Shown one piece after another: positions 18,790 to 28,546 of a DNA stretch of 54,678 bases (the first letter of the stretch is position 1; each line of letters begins with the position of its first letter). The position numbers were made by a program, and so were the translations under genes. Below the pieces are notes generated by a model. It was not told where the DNA came from, searched no databases, and saw only the letters and a list, made by a program, of their open reading frames with translations. This DNA comes from an uncultured Flammeovirgaceae bacterium (GTDB lineage Bacteria; Bacteroidota; Bacteroidia; Cytophagales; Cyclobacteriaceae). The stretch is taken from the NCBI GenBank assembly GCA_913050055.1, contig CAJXAT010000004.1, positions 1 to 54,678 on the forward strand, read 5' to 3'.

Positions 18790-19155
18790 TTATTTAATCA
18801 AAAACCTAAAAGCTTTTTTGAATTGGGAAGGATCATCTTCGATGATTAAAAAATAGAATCCAGCAGGATATCCTACTAATCCTATACGAAATTTATCCTC
18901 CCCCATTGCCTCTGGAGTAATCTCTATTTCGTTTCCAATCATGCTTGTTAGGACAAAATGGGCATTTTGAAGTTCTGACTGTTTGATTTCAACCATGATG
19001 TATTCGGTTGCAGGATTAGGATAAATTCCGATGATGTTCACCGCCTCAAAATTATTTGGTAATATCTGACCTTCCATTTGGGCTCCATTTATAGTATTTT
19101 GAGCCATGATAAAGGATGTTTGAATCATCCCAAAAAAAAGAAAAAAATATTTCAT
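18790..19155 (-). CDS. Short protein: signal peptide plus T9SS type A sorting domain
   Basis: A 121-residue product starting MKYFFLFF with a signal peptide ending near AQ, about 30 intervening residues, and then a complete T9SS C-terminal sorting domain: GIYPNPATEYIMVEI, the middle GNEIEI, and YPAGFYFLII ending KKAFRFLIK. Such domains normally target a large passenger through the type IX secretion system to the cell surface. Here no passenger is present. The open frame extends to 19194, but those residues are not signal-like, so the Met at 19155 is preferred. It could be a remnant of a larger gene or a real mini-protein. It is divergent from the OmpA gene at 19363. Confidence 0.75.
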   Translation of the reverse strand: MKYFFLFFGMIQTSFIMAQNTINGAQMEGQILPNNFEAVNIIGIYPNPATEYIMVEIKQSELQNAHFVLTSMIGNEIEITPEAMGEDKFRIGLVGYPAGFYFLIIEDDPSQFKKAFRFLIK

Positions 19156-19253
19156 AAAAAACATAAACTTCAATATAAGCAAATAAAATGCCAAAATTTA
19201 TCTACATTATAAAATAATTGACTCACTCAATCGTTCAAGTTGGTTAATTTGGT

Positions 19254-19261
19254 TATTTTTG
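19254..19261 (+). promoter_or_regulatory. Candidate promoter element TATTTTTG for the PD40-OmpA gene
   Basis: Fits TAnnTTTG, giving a start point near 19268. That lies after the first ATG-like codon of the open frame (19240) and about 95 nt before the preferred start at 19363. No clear -33 element. Confidence 0.3.
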
Positions 19262-19362
19262 ATTTTGTTGCACTTATGATTGAAGCTAATTTCAATACAA
19301 AAGGACCACTCAAAATCAAAAAATTAGTATTGTCAAAAGATCGAAATTTAAAATCACTAAAC

Positions 19363-21390
19363 ATGATGTACCAAAAATCTTCTCAAAAAAAAACTAATGG
19401 TCCAATCAAAATAATGCTTCTTATTGGAAGTATGATGTGTGCGATCTGGGTCACTGCGCAATCAGATCCTGAGATCACTAATTTGGGTAGTGCGATTAAT
19501 TCTGATAAAATAGAATACGCTCCTTCCATTAGCGCCGATGGTAATACCATGATATATCAATCAAATAAAGAGGGTAATTACGAATTGTTCATGGCCCATC
19601 GTGACCCAAGTGGGGCTTGGTCGTCATCTGAGGTGATTGAAAGCATCAAAAACTTTGGTTCAGCCGATGTACTTATTGCAGGTTCGAGTCTTTCTTATGA
19701 CGGTAATTACATTTACTTTTTTGCCTCTTATCCAGGAGGATATGGAATCGAAGACATTTGGTATGTAGAAAAAGAAGGCGAATCATGGAGCAATCCTATC
19801 AATGCCGGACCCAATGTTAACTCAAGTGGCTATGAGGGATTTCCAAGTATTTCTGCCGATGGTTCTACCATTTATTTCATGCGAACCGTTGAGTCACCTT
19901 ACCCTGGTAAATTTTGCTATCAATTGTATTCATCTAAAAAAGACAAGATTGGTCAATGGACTATCGCTCAACCCTTACCTAGCCCGATTTCACAAGGTTG
20001 CGAAAACTGTCCACGCATCATGTCTGACAATGAAACCTTGATTTTTGCCGCAATCCGTCAGCCCTCTGACAATTATGAAATCTATCAATCTAGAAATTTA
20101 GGAGGTGGAAAATGGAGTGATCCGGTAGCCTATGACTTCATCAACACCCCTTTAGATGATAAATACGGCACCATTCCCTCTTCAGGAGACCTCATGTACT
20201 TTAATAGAGACTTAGGGAGTGGTCACGATATTTATAGCATTCCTATTCCACTTGCTTTACAGCCCAGAAAAGTAGTCAATATCCAGGGTGTGCTCAAAGA
20301 CTGCAGTACAGGTAAACCTATTGAGGCGCAAATTGCTATTTTTGAAAATGGTAAGTCAATGGGCACCAGTGGTTTAAAAAGTAACGCCTTTGACGGCAAT
20401 TTTACGGTCGTCCTGAAAACGGGTGCGAGTTACGAAATTAATATCGCACCTAGAGGCTATGTCCCTTACAGTGTAGTTTATGATTTGACAGAGACCAATG
20501 AATATGGTTTGATCAATAAAAATATATGTATAGAACCCTTCGAGATGCGTCAACATATCTATCCGTTAATTGATGGAGATACGACCACAGCCTTACTCTT
20601 TGTGGATGATGTGATGCTCGCAGATACCACTAGCATATTTGTGGTTGAAGCCAATAGTAGTTATGTGGTAAGAATTGAAAAAGAAGGTTACAAGACCATT
20701 AAACAAACCCTAAGAATTCCCGCCGGTACCCGCACTGCACATTTGCATAAAAGCTATAAACTTGCTGCGACCAAACCACAACTGAATTTAAGGATTGTCA
20801 ATGATATAGATTCCCTAATCAAAGGGAGCTTACTGCAATTGTATGATGGCAAAACTAGAAAAGTGGTCTATCAAGGTAAATTGGAAGAAGGTTTTTACAA
20901 TATGGAACTCGAATATGATAGAAAATATATGTATAAAGCCTTGGCGCCTCGGCACTTTTATCATCAAGGCGAACTTGATTTAACCGGTATCAACTATGGT
21001 AAAATCATCAATGAAGATGCCGTACTAACACCCATTGAAGTAGGTGCTAAAATCACCATTAATTCTATCTTATTTGAAACGGCGTCGGCTGAATTAACTG
21101 AAAATGACAAAAATGAACTTAAAAATGTGATCAATGTATTGGCTCAAAATAAAAATATCATTGTAGAAATCTCTGCCCACACCGACGATGTGGGAAGCGA
21201 TGGAAATAATTTGAAATTATCTGAAGCACGGGCCCAGTCGGTTATGGATTATCTCATCTCAAAAAAAGTACCTACAAGAATGCTTACCTCCAAAGGTTAC
21301 GGAGAAAGTCAGCCGGTGGTGCCCAATACATCAGACGCATCCAGAGCCCGGAATAGAAGGGTTGAATTCAGAGTAAGTGCCGTTAAGTGA
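19363..21390 (+). CDS. Exported PD40 beta-propeller / OmpA-domain protein (PorE-like domain plan)
   Basis: Predicted periplasmic protein anchored to peptidoglycan. From the Met at 19363 it has a signal peptide (MLLIGSMMCAIWVTAQ), then PD40/TolB-type propeller blades (SISADGNTMIYQS, SLSYDGNYIYFFA, SISADGSTIYFM, IMSDNETLIFA), a carboxypeptidase-regulatory-like domain (ILKDCSTGKPIEAQI), a PEGA-like module (VVRIEKEGYKTIKQT), a second beta module, and a C-terminal OmpA domain (ILFETASAEL...ISAHTDDVG...LSEARAQSV...GYGESQPV...NRRVEF). The open frame begins at 19240, but its first 41 residues are not signal-like. Domain order resembles PorE of the type IX secretion system, without the TPR part. The C-terminal module from about 20545 is shared with the gene at 23379. 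Confidence 0.85.
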   Translation: MMYQKSSQKKTNGPIKIMLLIGSMMCAIWVTAQSDPEITNLGSAINSDKIEYAPSISADGNTMIYQSNKEGNYELFMAHRDPSGAWSSSEVIESIKNFGSADVLIAGSSLSYDGNYIYFFASYPGGYGIEDIWYVEKEGESWSNPINAGPNVNSSGYEGFPSISADGSTIYFMRTVESPYPGKFCYQLYSSKKDKIGQWTIAQPLPSPISQGCENCPRIMSDNETLIFAAIRQPSDNYEIYQSRNLGGGKWSDPVAYDFINTPLDDKYGTIPSSGDLMYFNRDLGSGHDIYSIPIPLALQPRKVVNIQGVLKDCSTGKPIEAQIAIFENGKSMGTSGLKSNAFDGNFTVVLKTGASYEINIAPRGYVPYSVVYDLTETNEYGLINKNICIEPFEMRQHIYPLIDGDTTTALLFVDDVMLADTTSIFVVEANSSYVVRIEKEGYKTIKQTLRIPAGTRTAHLHKSYKLAATKPQLNLRIVNDIDSLIKGSLLQLYDGKTRKVVYQGKLEEGFYNMELEYDRKYMYKALAPRHFYHQGELDLTGINYGKIINEDAVLTPIEVGAKITINSILFETASAELTENDKNELKNVINVLAQNKNIIVEISAHTDDVGSDGNNLKLSEARAQSVMDYLISKKVPTRMLTSKGYGESQPVVPNTSDASRARNRRVEFRVSAVK

Positions 21391-21550
21391 ACCACAAGAG
21401 ATAAAAAGTTAATAATTACTAAAAATTGCCTTTATTTGTAATTGAGTATGGCTTATTTTTTTAATTACCCAAAAAAAATGCAAATTACAGGTAATTGAAC
21501 ATTCAAATCAGTAGATGATACCAATTAAAAATGTTTAGTAACAACCAAAT

Positions 21551-23362
21551 ATGAAAAAAACTTACATCCTCCTCCTATTGCTATCACTGCTTCTGACAGC
21601 CATCAGTTGTGATACAGATGAACTAGAAGAAGAATTAGATGGCGCTAACAACATCGTCGTGCCGGATTACAACGGCATATTTGCGTTTCCCATTGGAAAT
21701 ATTGAATATACAGTCGATTCTTTGCTTGCTGATGCGGGCGATGATTTAGAGTACTACACTAACTCAGAGGGTATAATTGTCTTTAGATTCAGCGAAGGTG
21801 ATACTGTTGATATCGATGAAGAACTGGGAGAACAGCCGGAATTAGATTTTGATGTTGAATTAATACAAACTTTGGAAGTACCTCCGATCTCGTTTGCTAT
21901 AGATTTTTTTGAAGAGTTTGATGGGGGCTCTTTCGAAGTGCAAAGTCCCAAATTGTCTTTTAATTTTAAAAATACTCTACAAATCCCCTCTTCGTTGAGA
22001 TTTCTGAAATTTCAGGCAGTAAAATACGATGAGAACGGCGAATTGAAAGCGGGATCGGAAGGCACTGTTGATTTGGTTTGGAACGATCCGGCCGACTCAC
22101 TGCAAGCAATAAACACACCCACGCGCATTGATACTGCAAAAAGAGAAACACTTGATATCTATTTGGACGAAACTAACTCTAACTTAAGAGCGTTGCTGGC
22201 CATCCAGCCAGATAGTTTGACTATGGAGATTGGTTTTGTAGCTTTCCCTGACGTACCGGATACTGTAATCTATTTCGATATTGACACGTTGGGCCCCTAT
22301 ATAGTAAATATTGATACTTTTGACATTGAATTCTTTTATGATACTATCGGGGGGGTTGCTGTACCCAGAGACGTAAACTTAGATGGTTCCCTTGACGAAT
22401 TAGATGCCAAGGATATAGACACTACCTTTTTTGCTTTCGGACAGAAAACTTGGACAAGGAATCCGCAAGGATCCGCACCCTATGGGGTTGATGAAAATTC
22501 AAATATAACAGGGTATAATCAACGAGGCGCAAAAATGACATTGATTCCTGACTCTACTGAAATTATCCCAATATATGTCGCCTCCGGAGAACAAATTTTA
22601 GAGGCGACTACAGGTACTGAACAAGATGGTGTGCCGGGTATCATTACATTTAATGATTTAGAGATTGTTTTCAATACGAGTACTGGTCGTATAGAGGAAG
22701 GTAAAGAAGAATATATAACAACCAATTTATCTTACTCACACCTTGACTCAGATTATAAGCTGCTTGATACTGTGTTTGTGGGACCTGATATTACAGGTAT
22801 CGACCCTAAAGCCATTCAAGACCCAACGACGGGGGAAATTGCCTGGGCCATTGTAGTCACCAGGTATACTGCCCTTTACGGACTCAACTCAGGTGCAATT
22901 ATTGAATCTGATGTGGTTATGGAGCTCCCAGTTGAAATTAAACTCACCAATCTCACTGTTATTCAAGAAATTGATTTTGATGCAGGAGATGACATTACTG
23001 ATATACTAGATGAATTAGATGACAATGACCAAGATATCCCAACAATAGAGCTCACATTGACCTCAGTAAACGAACTACCCTTAGGTATCAGCATAGATAT
23101 GCACTTTCTAAATGCGGACAGTGTATCACAGTATAGTCAAGAGAATGTTCAGCTCATCGATGCGCCAGCCTTGGCGGATGGAACTATAGCTGCGAGTACT
23201 TCCTCGAATTCCATTACCCTAGATGCAGCGGGCATGGAAGCATTAAAAACAACCAAAACCATTCAATTAAGACTTTCCTTGAATACACCTGATGATGAGT
23301 TTTTACCATTATTAGAGACAGCTAAAGTAAACGTTTCCATTTCGATAAAAGTTACAAATTAA
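21551..23362 (+). CDS. Large acidic lipoprotein, unknown family
   Basis: A 603-residue predicted outer-membrane lipoprotein: signal peptide with lipobox TAISC (Cys20), followed by an Asp/Glu-rich stretch. The mature part is rich in beta-strand-like alternation, Asp, Thr and Val, has few charged basic residues and no cysteines after the lipidated one that I could see, and looks like an all-beta adhesin- or binding-type fold. No catalytic motif was found. It sits 16 nt upstream of the DUF5723-OmpA gene and 160 nt after the PD40-OmpA gene, so the three probably act together in the envelope. I do not recognise the family. Confidence 0.75.
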   Translation: MKKTYILLLLLSLLLTAISCDTDELEEELDGANNIVVPDYNGIFAFPIGNIEYTVDSLLADAGDDLEYYTNSEGIIVFRFSEGDTVDIDEELGEQPELDFDVELIQTLEVPPISFAIDFFEEFDGGSFEVQSPKLSFNFKNTLQIPSSLRFLKFQAVKYDENGELKAGSEGTVDLVWNDPADSLQAINTPTRIDTAKRETLDIYLDETNSNLRALLAIQPDSLTMEIGFVAFPDVPDTVIYFDIDTLGPYIVNIDTFDIEFFYDTIGGVAVPRDVNLDGSLDELDAKDIDTTFFAFGQKTWTRNPQGSAPYGVDENSNITGYNQRGAKMTLIPDSTEIIPIYVASGEQILEATTGTEQDGVPGIITFNDLEIVFNTSTGRIEEGKEEYITTNLSYSHLDSDYKLLDTVFVGPDITGIDPKAIQDPTTGEIAWAIVVTRYTALYGLNSGAIIESDVVMELPVEIKLTNLTVIQEIDFDAGDDITDILDELDDNDQDIPTIELTLTSVNELPLGISIDMHFLNADSVSQYSQENVQLIDAPALADGTIAASTSSNSITLDAAGMEALKTTKTIQLRLSLNTPDDEFLPLLETAKVNVSISIKVTN

Positions 23363-23378
23363 TACTAAAAAATTGACC

Positions 23379-25697
23379 ATGAGAAGCCATTTTTTAACCA
23401 CCGCCCTATTATTGCTTACTTTTTCAAGTTTTGCGCAATATGGCACTTCTTTCTATCATTTGGGAAATGCTACGATGCAAAGTACAGAATATAACCCTGC
23501 CTATTTTCCAGAGGGCAAGTTTTTTTTAAAACTTCCTGGACCCGGTATGAACTTATATCTAAATAATGCTTTTAGCTACAGTGATTTGTTTACCAAACAA
23601 GACAATGGGGATCTTGCCATTAATGCTAATGATCTTATCGATGGCTTTGGCAAAAACTTCGGTATATCTGGAGATGTTTCTTTGGGTCTCTTTCATATTG
23701 GTTATCAATTTGGTCCAAGAAACCAACCTGATTCTACAGGTCTAGGAATCAGCTTATTTGCTAACGCCAGGTCAAATTTTAATATTGCACTTCCAAGTAG
23801 TTTTCTTGATCTACTGTGGCAAGGAAATGGGGCTTTTATTGGAGATAAACAAACATTACCGTTCGGGGTTAATTCTACCGTGTACCTTGAGCGTGGCTTG
23901 GGATTGGCCTATACACTACCTGAATCAAAAATAAAATTAGGATTAAGGTTAAAGTTGCTTAACGGTTATTCAAACTTTAGTACGCCCACAGACACCGAGG
24001 CTACCTTTTTAACCAAAGGGTCTGAAGATAATTATGCATTGGAAGCAAGCTACCAAAGTATGATAATCAGAAGTGCCGGCTTGTTAAATATCGCTGATAT
24101 TGAGGAAGGATCAACAGGCTATCTCGATGGTTTTACCGATACGGATGATTACACCGGTTTAGCCATCTCAGATAATAAAGGATTTGCTGTCGATTTAGGA
24201 GCAGAATATAAAATAGACTCAAATTTTACGGTGGCTTTGGCCATCAATGACTTGGGCCGGATAAATTGGACAGAAAATCTTTCTACCTACGGTGTAAGAG
24301 ACAGTTCTGGTGTGGGTCTACCCGTATTTGATTTACTAGACGACGACTTAGAGAATGTTTTAGAAGATACCTTTAGTAATGCTTTCGATTACTATGAGTT
24401 AAATGAAGCCTACAAAACCAACCTGCCTACACGTGTTATAGCTAGTCTTATTTACAATCCATGGGATGAGAAAACCGATATTACCGCTACCCTCAATTCT
24501 AGAATTATTCAAGGAGAACTTAGATCTGGTTTTGGTATTGGTATCAACAGAAAATTTAGCCCAAAATTTATTTTATCTACCTCTGTCACCAAAATGCCGC
24601 AGCAAGGGTTGAACATGGGTGCAGCCATTTCAGCGACTGCTGGATTTCTACAATTCTATGCTGGCGTTGATAGAATGATCGGTTACAGCGTTTATGATCT
24701 TGATTGGATTCAAGGTCAAGCAGGCATCAACCTCGTTTTTGGCAGTGGTCCGAAACGTATCAAGAAAGTCAAGCCGCCTAAAGAAAAGAAAGATAAAACC
24801 TTACCGTATAAAGGGACCATGTATTTCTATCCGATGGTGGACCAAGATACTACAACGGCTGATATCTACATTAACGATGAATTAGTGGCTGATGTGTTTG
24901 GAGTTTATTCAATGGGTATCGTAAGTGATACTACTTATGAACTAAGGGTTGAAAAAGAAGGTTTTATTACTGCGAGTAAGTCTATTGTTATCCCTGATTC
25001 AGTCCAAGGTAAATGGGAGACCCGTATCTATAAAAATATAACCTTGACTGCTGAGGAACCAGAAGAAATAATTCCTGCCACCATTGATCTTAATCTCGCT
25101 ATTGTATCTACCAGTGGTGAAAAGGTTACGGGCAGTAAATTAGAACTCGTCAATACAACCAACAACAAAGTGGTGTATAAAGGCTATGTTGCCTCAAATA
25201 CGTATACAACAACTGCTGCTGAAAATACTCAATTCACCTATAAGATCAAAGCTAGAGAATACTTCTTCACTCAAGGGATTATCAAGTTAACCAACTCAAA
25301 AGACCAAACTGTTGTTAATGAAGAGATTATCTTAACCAAAATTGAAATCGACAGAAAGGTAAATGAAAGTGATATTTTATTCGAGACCAATTCTACAACA
25401 TTTACATTGAGTAGCAAGGCTGGATTGGAAGCTATTGTTGATTTAACTGCTAATAATGAAAACGTGGTCGTTGAGATTGCTGCCCACACCGATGATGTCG
25501 GACAAGAAAAAGATAACCTCATCCTGTCTGAAAAAAGAGCAAATGCAGTACGAGATTACTTGATTGGTCGTGGGATCCTAGAGCAGCAATTGATTGCCAA
25601 GGGGTATGGTGAAGTTCAGCCTGTTGTTCCGAATACTTCTGAAGAAAATAGATCTTTAAACAGAAGAGTAGAAATCATCATAAGAATAATTAATTAA
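23379..25697 (+). CDS. DUF5723 outer-membrane beta-barrel fused to PEGA-like and OmpA domains
   Basis: About 772 residues from ATG 23379; the frame can also start at the TTG 6 nt earlier. After a signal peptide (ending SSFAQ) the N-terminal 430 residues show the DUF5723 pattern: NATMQSTEYNPAYFPEGKFF, many glycine/aromatic-rich amphipathic strands and IDSNFTVALAINDLG, consistent with an outer-membrane barrel. A basic linker (KRIKKVKPPKEKK) leads into a PEGA-like module (LRVEKEGF), a second beta module and an OmpA peptidoglycan-binding domain (IAAHTDDVG, NRRVEI). From 24819 onward it aligns along its whole length with the last 280 residues of the gene at 19363. It shares an operon with the lipoprotein upstream and may form a barrel-lipoprotein-peptidoglycan complex. 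Confidence 0.85.
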   Translation: MRSHFLTTALLLLTFSSFAQYGTSFYHLGNATMQSTEYNPAYFPEGKFFLKLPGPGMNLYLNNAFSYSDLFTKQDNGDLAINANDLIDGFGKNFGISGDVSLGLFHIGYQFGPRNQPDSTGLGISLFANARSNFNIALPSSFLDLLWQGNGAFIGDKQTLPFGVNSTVYLERGLGLAYTLPESKIKLGLRLKLLNGYSNFSTPTDTEATFLTKGSEDNYALEASYQSMIIRSAGLLNIADIEEGSTGYLDGFTDTDDYTGLAISDNKGFAVDLGAEYKIDSNFTVALAINDLGRINWTENLSTYGVRDSSGVGLPVFDLLDDDLENVLEDTFSNAFDYYELNEAYKTNLPTRVIASLIYNPWDEKTDITATLNSRIIQGELRSGFGIGINRKFSPKFILSTSVTKMPQQGLNMGAAISATAGFLQFYAGVDRMIGYSVYDLDWIQGQAGINLVFGSGPKRIKKVKPPKEKKDKTLPYKGTMYFYPMVDQDTTTADIYINDELVADVFGVYSMGIVSDTTYELRVEKEGFITASKSIVIPDSVQGKWETRIYKNITLTAEEPEEIIPATIDLNLAIVSTSGEKVTGSKLELVNTTNNKVVYKGYVASNTYTTTAAENTQFTYKIKAREYFFTQGIIKLTNSKDQTVVNEEIILTKIEIDRKVNESDILFETNSTTFTLSSKAGLEAIVDLTANNENVVVEIAAHTDDVGQEKDNLILSEKRANAVRDYLIGRGILEQQLIAKGYGEVQPVVPNTSEENRSLNRRVEIIIRIIN

Positions 25698-25703
25698 AGA
25701 AGA

Positions 25704-25754
25704 GATAGATAATTTATCATCAGCCATCAAAGAGTAGATTGTAAATTATCTATC
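25704..25754. repeat. 13-bp perfect inverted repeat between convergent genes, possible bidirectional terminator
   Basis: GATAGATAATTTA (25704-25716) and TAAATTATCTATC (25742-25754) are exact reverse complements with a 25-nt spacer. The right arm contains the nuoD stop codon (TTA at 25746-25748 on the plus strand) and the left arm begins 7 nt after the OmpA-gene stop. AT-rich arms and a long loop make it a weak intrinsic terminator, but its placement between two converging units fits that use. Confidence 0.55.
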
Positions 25755-26957
25755 CACTTCACCTAACACCAAATCAAGCGATCCAACAATGGCTATGAGG
25801 TCTGAAATCATGACACCTTTGCTGATTTCAGGAAGGACCGATAAGTTCACAAAAGAACAACCTCTCGCTTTGCAACGTACCGGGATATCAGAGCGACCAT
25901 CGGTTCGAAAAAAGAAGCCTAGCTCGCCCTTTGGGTTTTCAGCACGGACATAATAATCGCCCGCCTTAGGTCTTATTTTTTTAGGAACTAATACTCTGGG
26001 ATTGAAGTCTTTGTCTCGCTTCAATTCACTGCTAAGCATGGTAAGACATTGATCTATGATCTTTAAAGACTCGCGACACTCTTGCATTCGCACATACGTA
26101 CGATCCCAACAATCTCCCACAGTTCCCATAGCACCCGTTCCTATTGGTATGTCAAAATCTAATTCAGGATAGACACTGTAACCATCTACCCTTCTTAAAT
26201 CATACTTGAGACCACTGCCTCGAAGCATTGGTCCAGTCACACCATAATTAACCGCTAAATCCAGAGGTAATAATCCCACTTTTGCGGTTCTTTCGATAAA
26301 TATTTTATTGGTAATTAAAAGAGTTTCTAAATGTTCTAGTTTGGGTTTTAAATAGGCACTGAATTCTGCACATCGCTCTTCAAACTGCAAAGGCAAATCA
26401 TAATACAAACCTCCTATCCAAATATAGTTATACAACATACGCGCACCACACGTCCATTCTAGTAATCTTAAAATATGTTCTCTATCCCTCATCAACCATA
26501 AGAAAGGTGTAAAGGCACCTATATCTAGACCGTAAGTACCTATAGCAACAAAATGAGACGCAATTCGATTGAGTTCGGCTACGAGCACTCTGATGTACTC
26601 GACACGTTTGGGAATTTGATCCGTAATGCCCAGCATGCGTTCGACTCCCATAGCGTAAGCATGCTCTGAATTCATTGCTGACATATAATCCATTCGGTCT
26701 ACGTAAGGAATCGTTTGATTAAAAGGCATTGATTCTGCATGCTTCTCAAAACAACGATGTAAATAGCCTATATGAGGAATTACTTCCTTAACAATTTCGC
26801 CATCTGTCACGACCTCTAACCTCAGTACGCCATGAGTGGAAGGATGCTGTGGCCCTATATTGAAAACCATTTCTCCACGTTTAAGCGAAGATACTGAGGT
26901 GTATATAGGTTCAGAATTTTTTAAATGATCTGGATGATATGTATACTGAATAGCCAA
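25746..26957 (-). CDS. nuoD: NADH-quinone oxidoreductase subunit D
   Basis: 49-kDa-type subunit of complex I; with NuoB it forms the quinone-binding site at the junction of the peripheral and membrane arms. The 403 residues contain the conserved [14 protein letters not shown] near the start, [15 protein letters not shown], the TGPMLRGSG region, and [21 protein letters not shown] with the C-terminal LGEVDR. It has hydrogenase-large-subunit ancestry without Ni ligands. It is a separate NuoD, not a NuoCD fusion. It is the last gene of nuoABCD here; no nuoE follows. Confidence 0.97.
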   Translation of the reverse strand: MAIQYTYHPDHLKNSEPIYTSVSSLKRGEMVFNIGPQHPSTHGVLRLEVVTDGEIVKEVIPHIGYLHRCFEKHAESMPFNQTIPYVDRMDYMSAMNSEHAYAMGVERMLGITDQIPKRVEYIRVLVAELNRIASHFVAIGTYGLDIGAFTPFLWLMRDREHILRLLEWTCGARMLYNYIWIGGLYYDLPLQFEERCAEFSAYLKPKLEHLETLLITNKIFIERTAKVGLLPLDLAVNYGVTGPMLRGSGLKYDLRRVDGYSVYPELDFDIPIGTGAMGTVGDCWDRTYVRMQECRESLKIIDQCLTMLSSELKRDKDFNPRVLVPKKIRPKAGDYYVRAENPKGELGFFFRTDGRSDIPVRCKARGCSFVNLSVLPEISKGVMISDLIAIVGSLDLVLGEVDR

Positions 26958-26966
26958 AATTACTAT

Positions 26967-27449
26967 TTAATAATCCACTTTAATCCCATGGTATCGTTCT
27001 TGCAATATATCATCTTTCTTTAAAGGATGACCCTCCCAATCACTGGGCAATAGAATCCGTCTCAAATCTGGATGGCCCTCAAAACGGACGCCTAACAAAT
27101 CAAAAATTTCTCGTTCATGCCAATTGGCTGTTTTCCAAATATCGGATACGGTAGGTACTAAGGGTGTTTCTCTATCAAATTTAATCTTGACCATCAGATG
27201 CAAATCAAACGGAATGGAATAGAGATTATAAATCACCTCCATTGTGTTGACCTCTGGCCCGTTATCAATCCCCGTAATCGACGATAACATGTCAAAATAC
27301 AACCGATCATCATCTCTCAAAAAGGTAAATAATTCACGGTTTTCTTGCGCCGTTATTTCAATAGATTGAGGCTGATCATTAAGGTCAATTTGTAAGACTT
27401 TTTGTCCAAAAGACGCCTTTAATAAGTCAAAAATTAGGTCTGCATTCAT
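26967..27449 (-). CDS. nuoC: NADH-quinone oxidoreductase subunit C
   Basis: 30-kDa-type subunit of the complex I peripheral arm. The 160 residues include the family motif [22 protein letters not shown] and [13 protein letters not shown] near the C-terminus. Its start overlaps the nuoB stop by 4 nt, and nuoD begins 9 nt downstream, as expected for stoichiometric translation. Length is typical for a standalone NuoC. Confidence 0.95.
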   Translation of the reverse strand: MNADLIFDLLKASFGQKVLQIDLNDQPQSIEITAQENRELFTFLRDDDRLYFDMLSSITGIDNGPEVNTMEVIYNLYSIPFDLHLMVKIKFDRETPLVPTVSDIWKTANWHEREIFDLLGVRFEGHPDLRRILLPSDWEGHPLKKDDILQERYHGIKVDY

Positions 27450-27979
27450 ACCTTTTGATTTTCTTCTTTTTCCATTAATCGTTCGAGTGCTAAGGGCTTC
27501 ACACTAGATGCTCCCCTAATTTTTTCTTGTAGTTTCATGAAACCCCCAATCAGCGCCTCGGGCCGTGGTGGGCAGCCAGGTACATATACATCTACTGGAA
27601 TAATCCGATCTACTCCTTTCACTACGTGATAGCCATGCTCCCAATAAGGTCCTCCACAGTTGGAACAAGAGCCCATAGAGATCACATACCTTGGTTCAGC
27701 CATCTGCTCATAGAGCCTTCGAACTCGATCAGCCATTTTGAACGTGACCGTACCTGCTACAATCATCACATCTGACTGCCTTGGAGAGGCCCTTGGAAAC
27801 ACCCCCAATCTATCCATATCATAGCCCGTCGCCATTGCTCCCATCATCTCGATGGCACAACACGCCAACCCAAAGCCCATAGGCCATAGACTAGACAATC
27901 TCGCCCAATTGATCAGGTCATCAATATTAGAAACAATGACCCCTCCTTGAGACAACTCTTGGTCATGTAATCCTTTCAT
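27446..27979 (-). CDS. nuoB: NADH-quinone oxidoreductase subunit B
   Basis: Carries iron-sulfur cluster N2, the last electron donor to quinone in complex I. The 177-residue protein has the adjacent cysteine pair in [10 protein letters not shown], then GSCSNCGG and [11 protein letters not shown], giving the full tetra-cysteine set. [11 protein letters not shown] is also conserved. The stop of nuoA overlaps its start by 4 nt and it overlaps nuoC by 4 nt. Confidence 0.97.
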   Translation of the reverse strand: MKGLHDQELSQGGVIVSNIDDLINWARLSSLWPMGFGLACCAIEMMGAMATGYDMDRLGVFPRASPRQSDVMIVAGTVTFKMADRVRRLYEQMAEPRYVISMGSCSNCGGPYWEHGYHVVKGVDRIIPVDVYVPGCPPRPEALIGGFMKLQEKIRGASSVKPLALERLMEKEENQKV

Positions 27980-28443
27980 GAATATTTTTGATTAATTTGA
28001 TCATATAACTTTTTGGGTACTTTTGAACTAAAGGTAGCAATAGGGCTATCCGGGCGGATCCAAGTCAACATACCATTCGCCCAAACATAAGCCAAGCCTA
28101 CCGCTAGAATAAGTATAAAAATGCCTGTTTCAATTAAAGAGAACCACCCCCATAAGCCATCCGTAGCCAAGATAAGATCTGCATCTGCAAATACCACAGC
28201 CCAAGGAAATAAGAACACCAGTTCAACCTCAAAGAGTATAAAGACCAGCGCAATGATATAAAAACGCAAATTGAACTGACCCCAAGCGTTGTTGATCGGA
28301 TCTTCTCCAGATTCGTAGGTAGTAAGTTTTTCTTCGTTGGGACGATTGGGTCTTAACAGCTTTCCTAGCATTAAGGCCATGAGGATAAACCCCAAACCTA
28401 CCAAAACAAATAACCCTACCGTTCCAAATCCATTGATCTCCAC
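27976..28443 (-). CDS. nuoA: NADH-quinone oxidoreductase subunit A
   Basis: Small three-TM subunit of the complex I membrane arm. TM helices lie at about 8-28, 70-92 and 103-123 of 155 residues. The conserved [12 protein letters not shown] loop and [22 protein letters not shown] helix identify it. It is the first gene of a nuoABCD unit with 4-nt overlaps. The region upstream contains a divergent small gene; no clean minus-strand TAnnTTTG was found (the closest is a 7-nt variant at 28450-28456). Confidence 0.95.
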   Translation of the reverse strand: MEINGFGTVGLFVLVGLGFILMALMLGKLLRPNRPNEEKLTTYESGEDPINNAWGQFNLRFYIIALVFILFEVELVFLFPWAVVFADADLILATDGLWGWFSLIETGIFILILAVGLAYVWANGMLTWIRPDSPIATFSSKVPKKLYDQINQKYS

Positions 28444-28463
28444 AACAGCAAATTAATAAGTAA

Positions 28464-28471
28464 TACTTTTG
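28464..28471 (+). promoter_or_regulatory. Candidate promoter element TACTTTTG
   Basis: Matches TAnnTTTG between divergent nuoA and the small membrane-protein gene; it would start transcription near 28478, ahead of the hairpin at 28503-28532. No -33 match, so this is tentative. Confidence 0.3.
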
Positions 28472-28502
28472 AATACTCGAAATGCGAGATAATACTTACC
28501 TC

Positions 28503-28532
28503 ACCTCTATACTTTTTTAAAGTATTTGAGGT
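28503..28532. repeat. Inverted repeat / hairpin just before a start codon
   Basis: ACCTC (28503-28507) plus ATACTTT (28509-28515), then TTT, then AAAGTAT (28519-28525) and GAGGT (28528-28532). The two arms give 12 paired bases interrupted by a small internal bulge. It ends 14 nt before the ATG at 28547 and could be an operator or an RNA hairpin occluding translation initiation. Confidence 0.5.
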
Positions 28533-28546
28533 ATTTTGAATATTCA

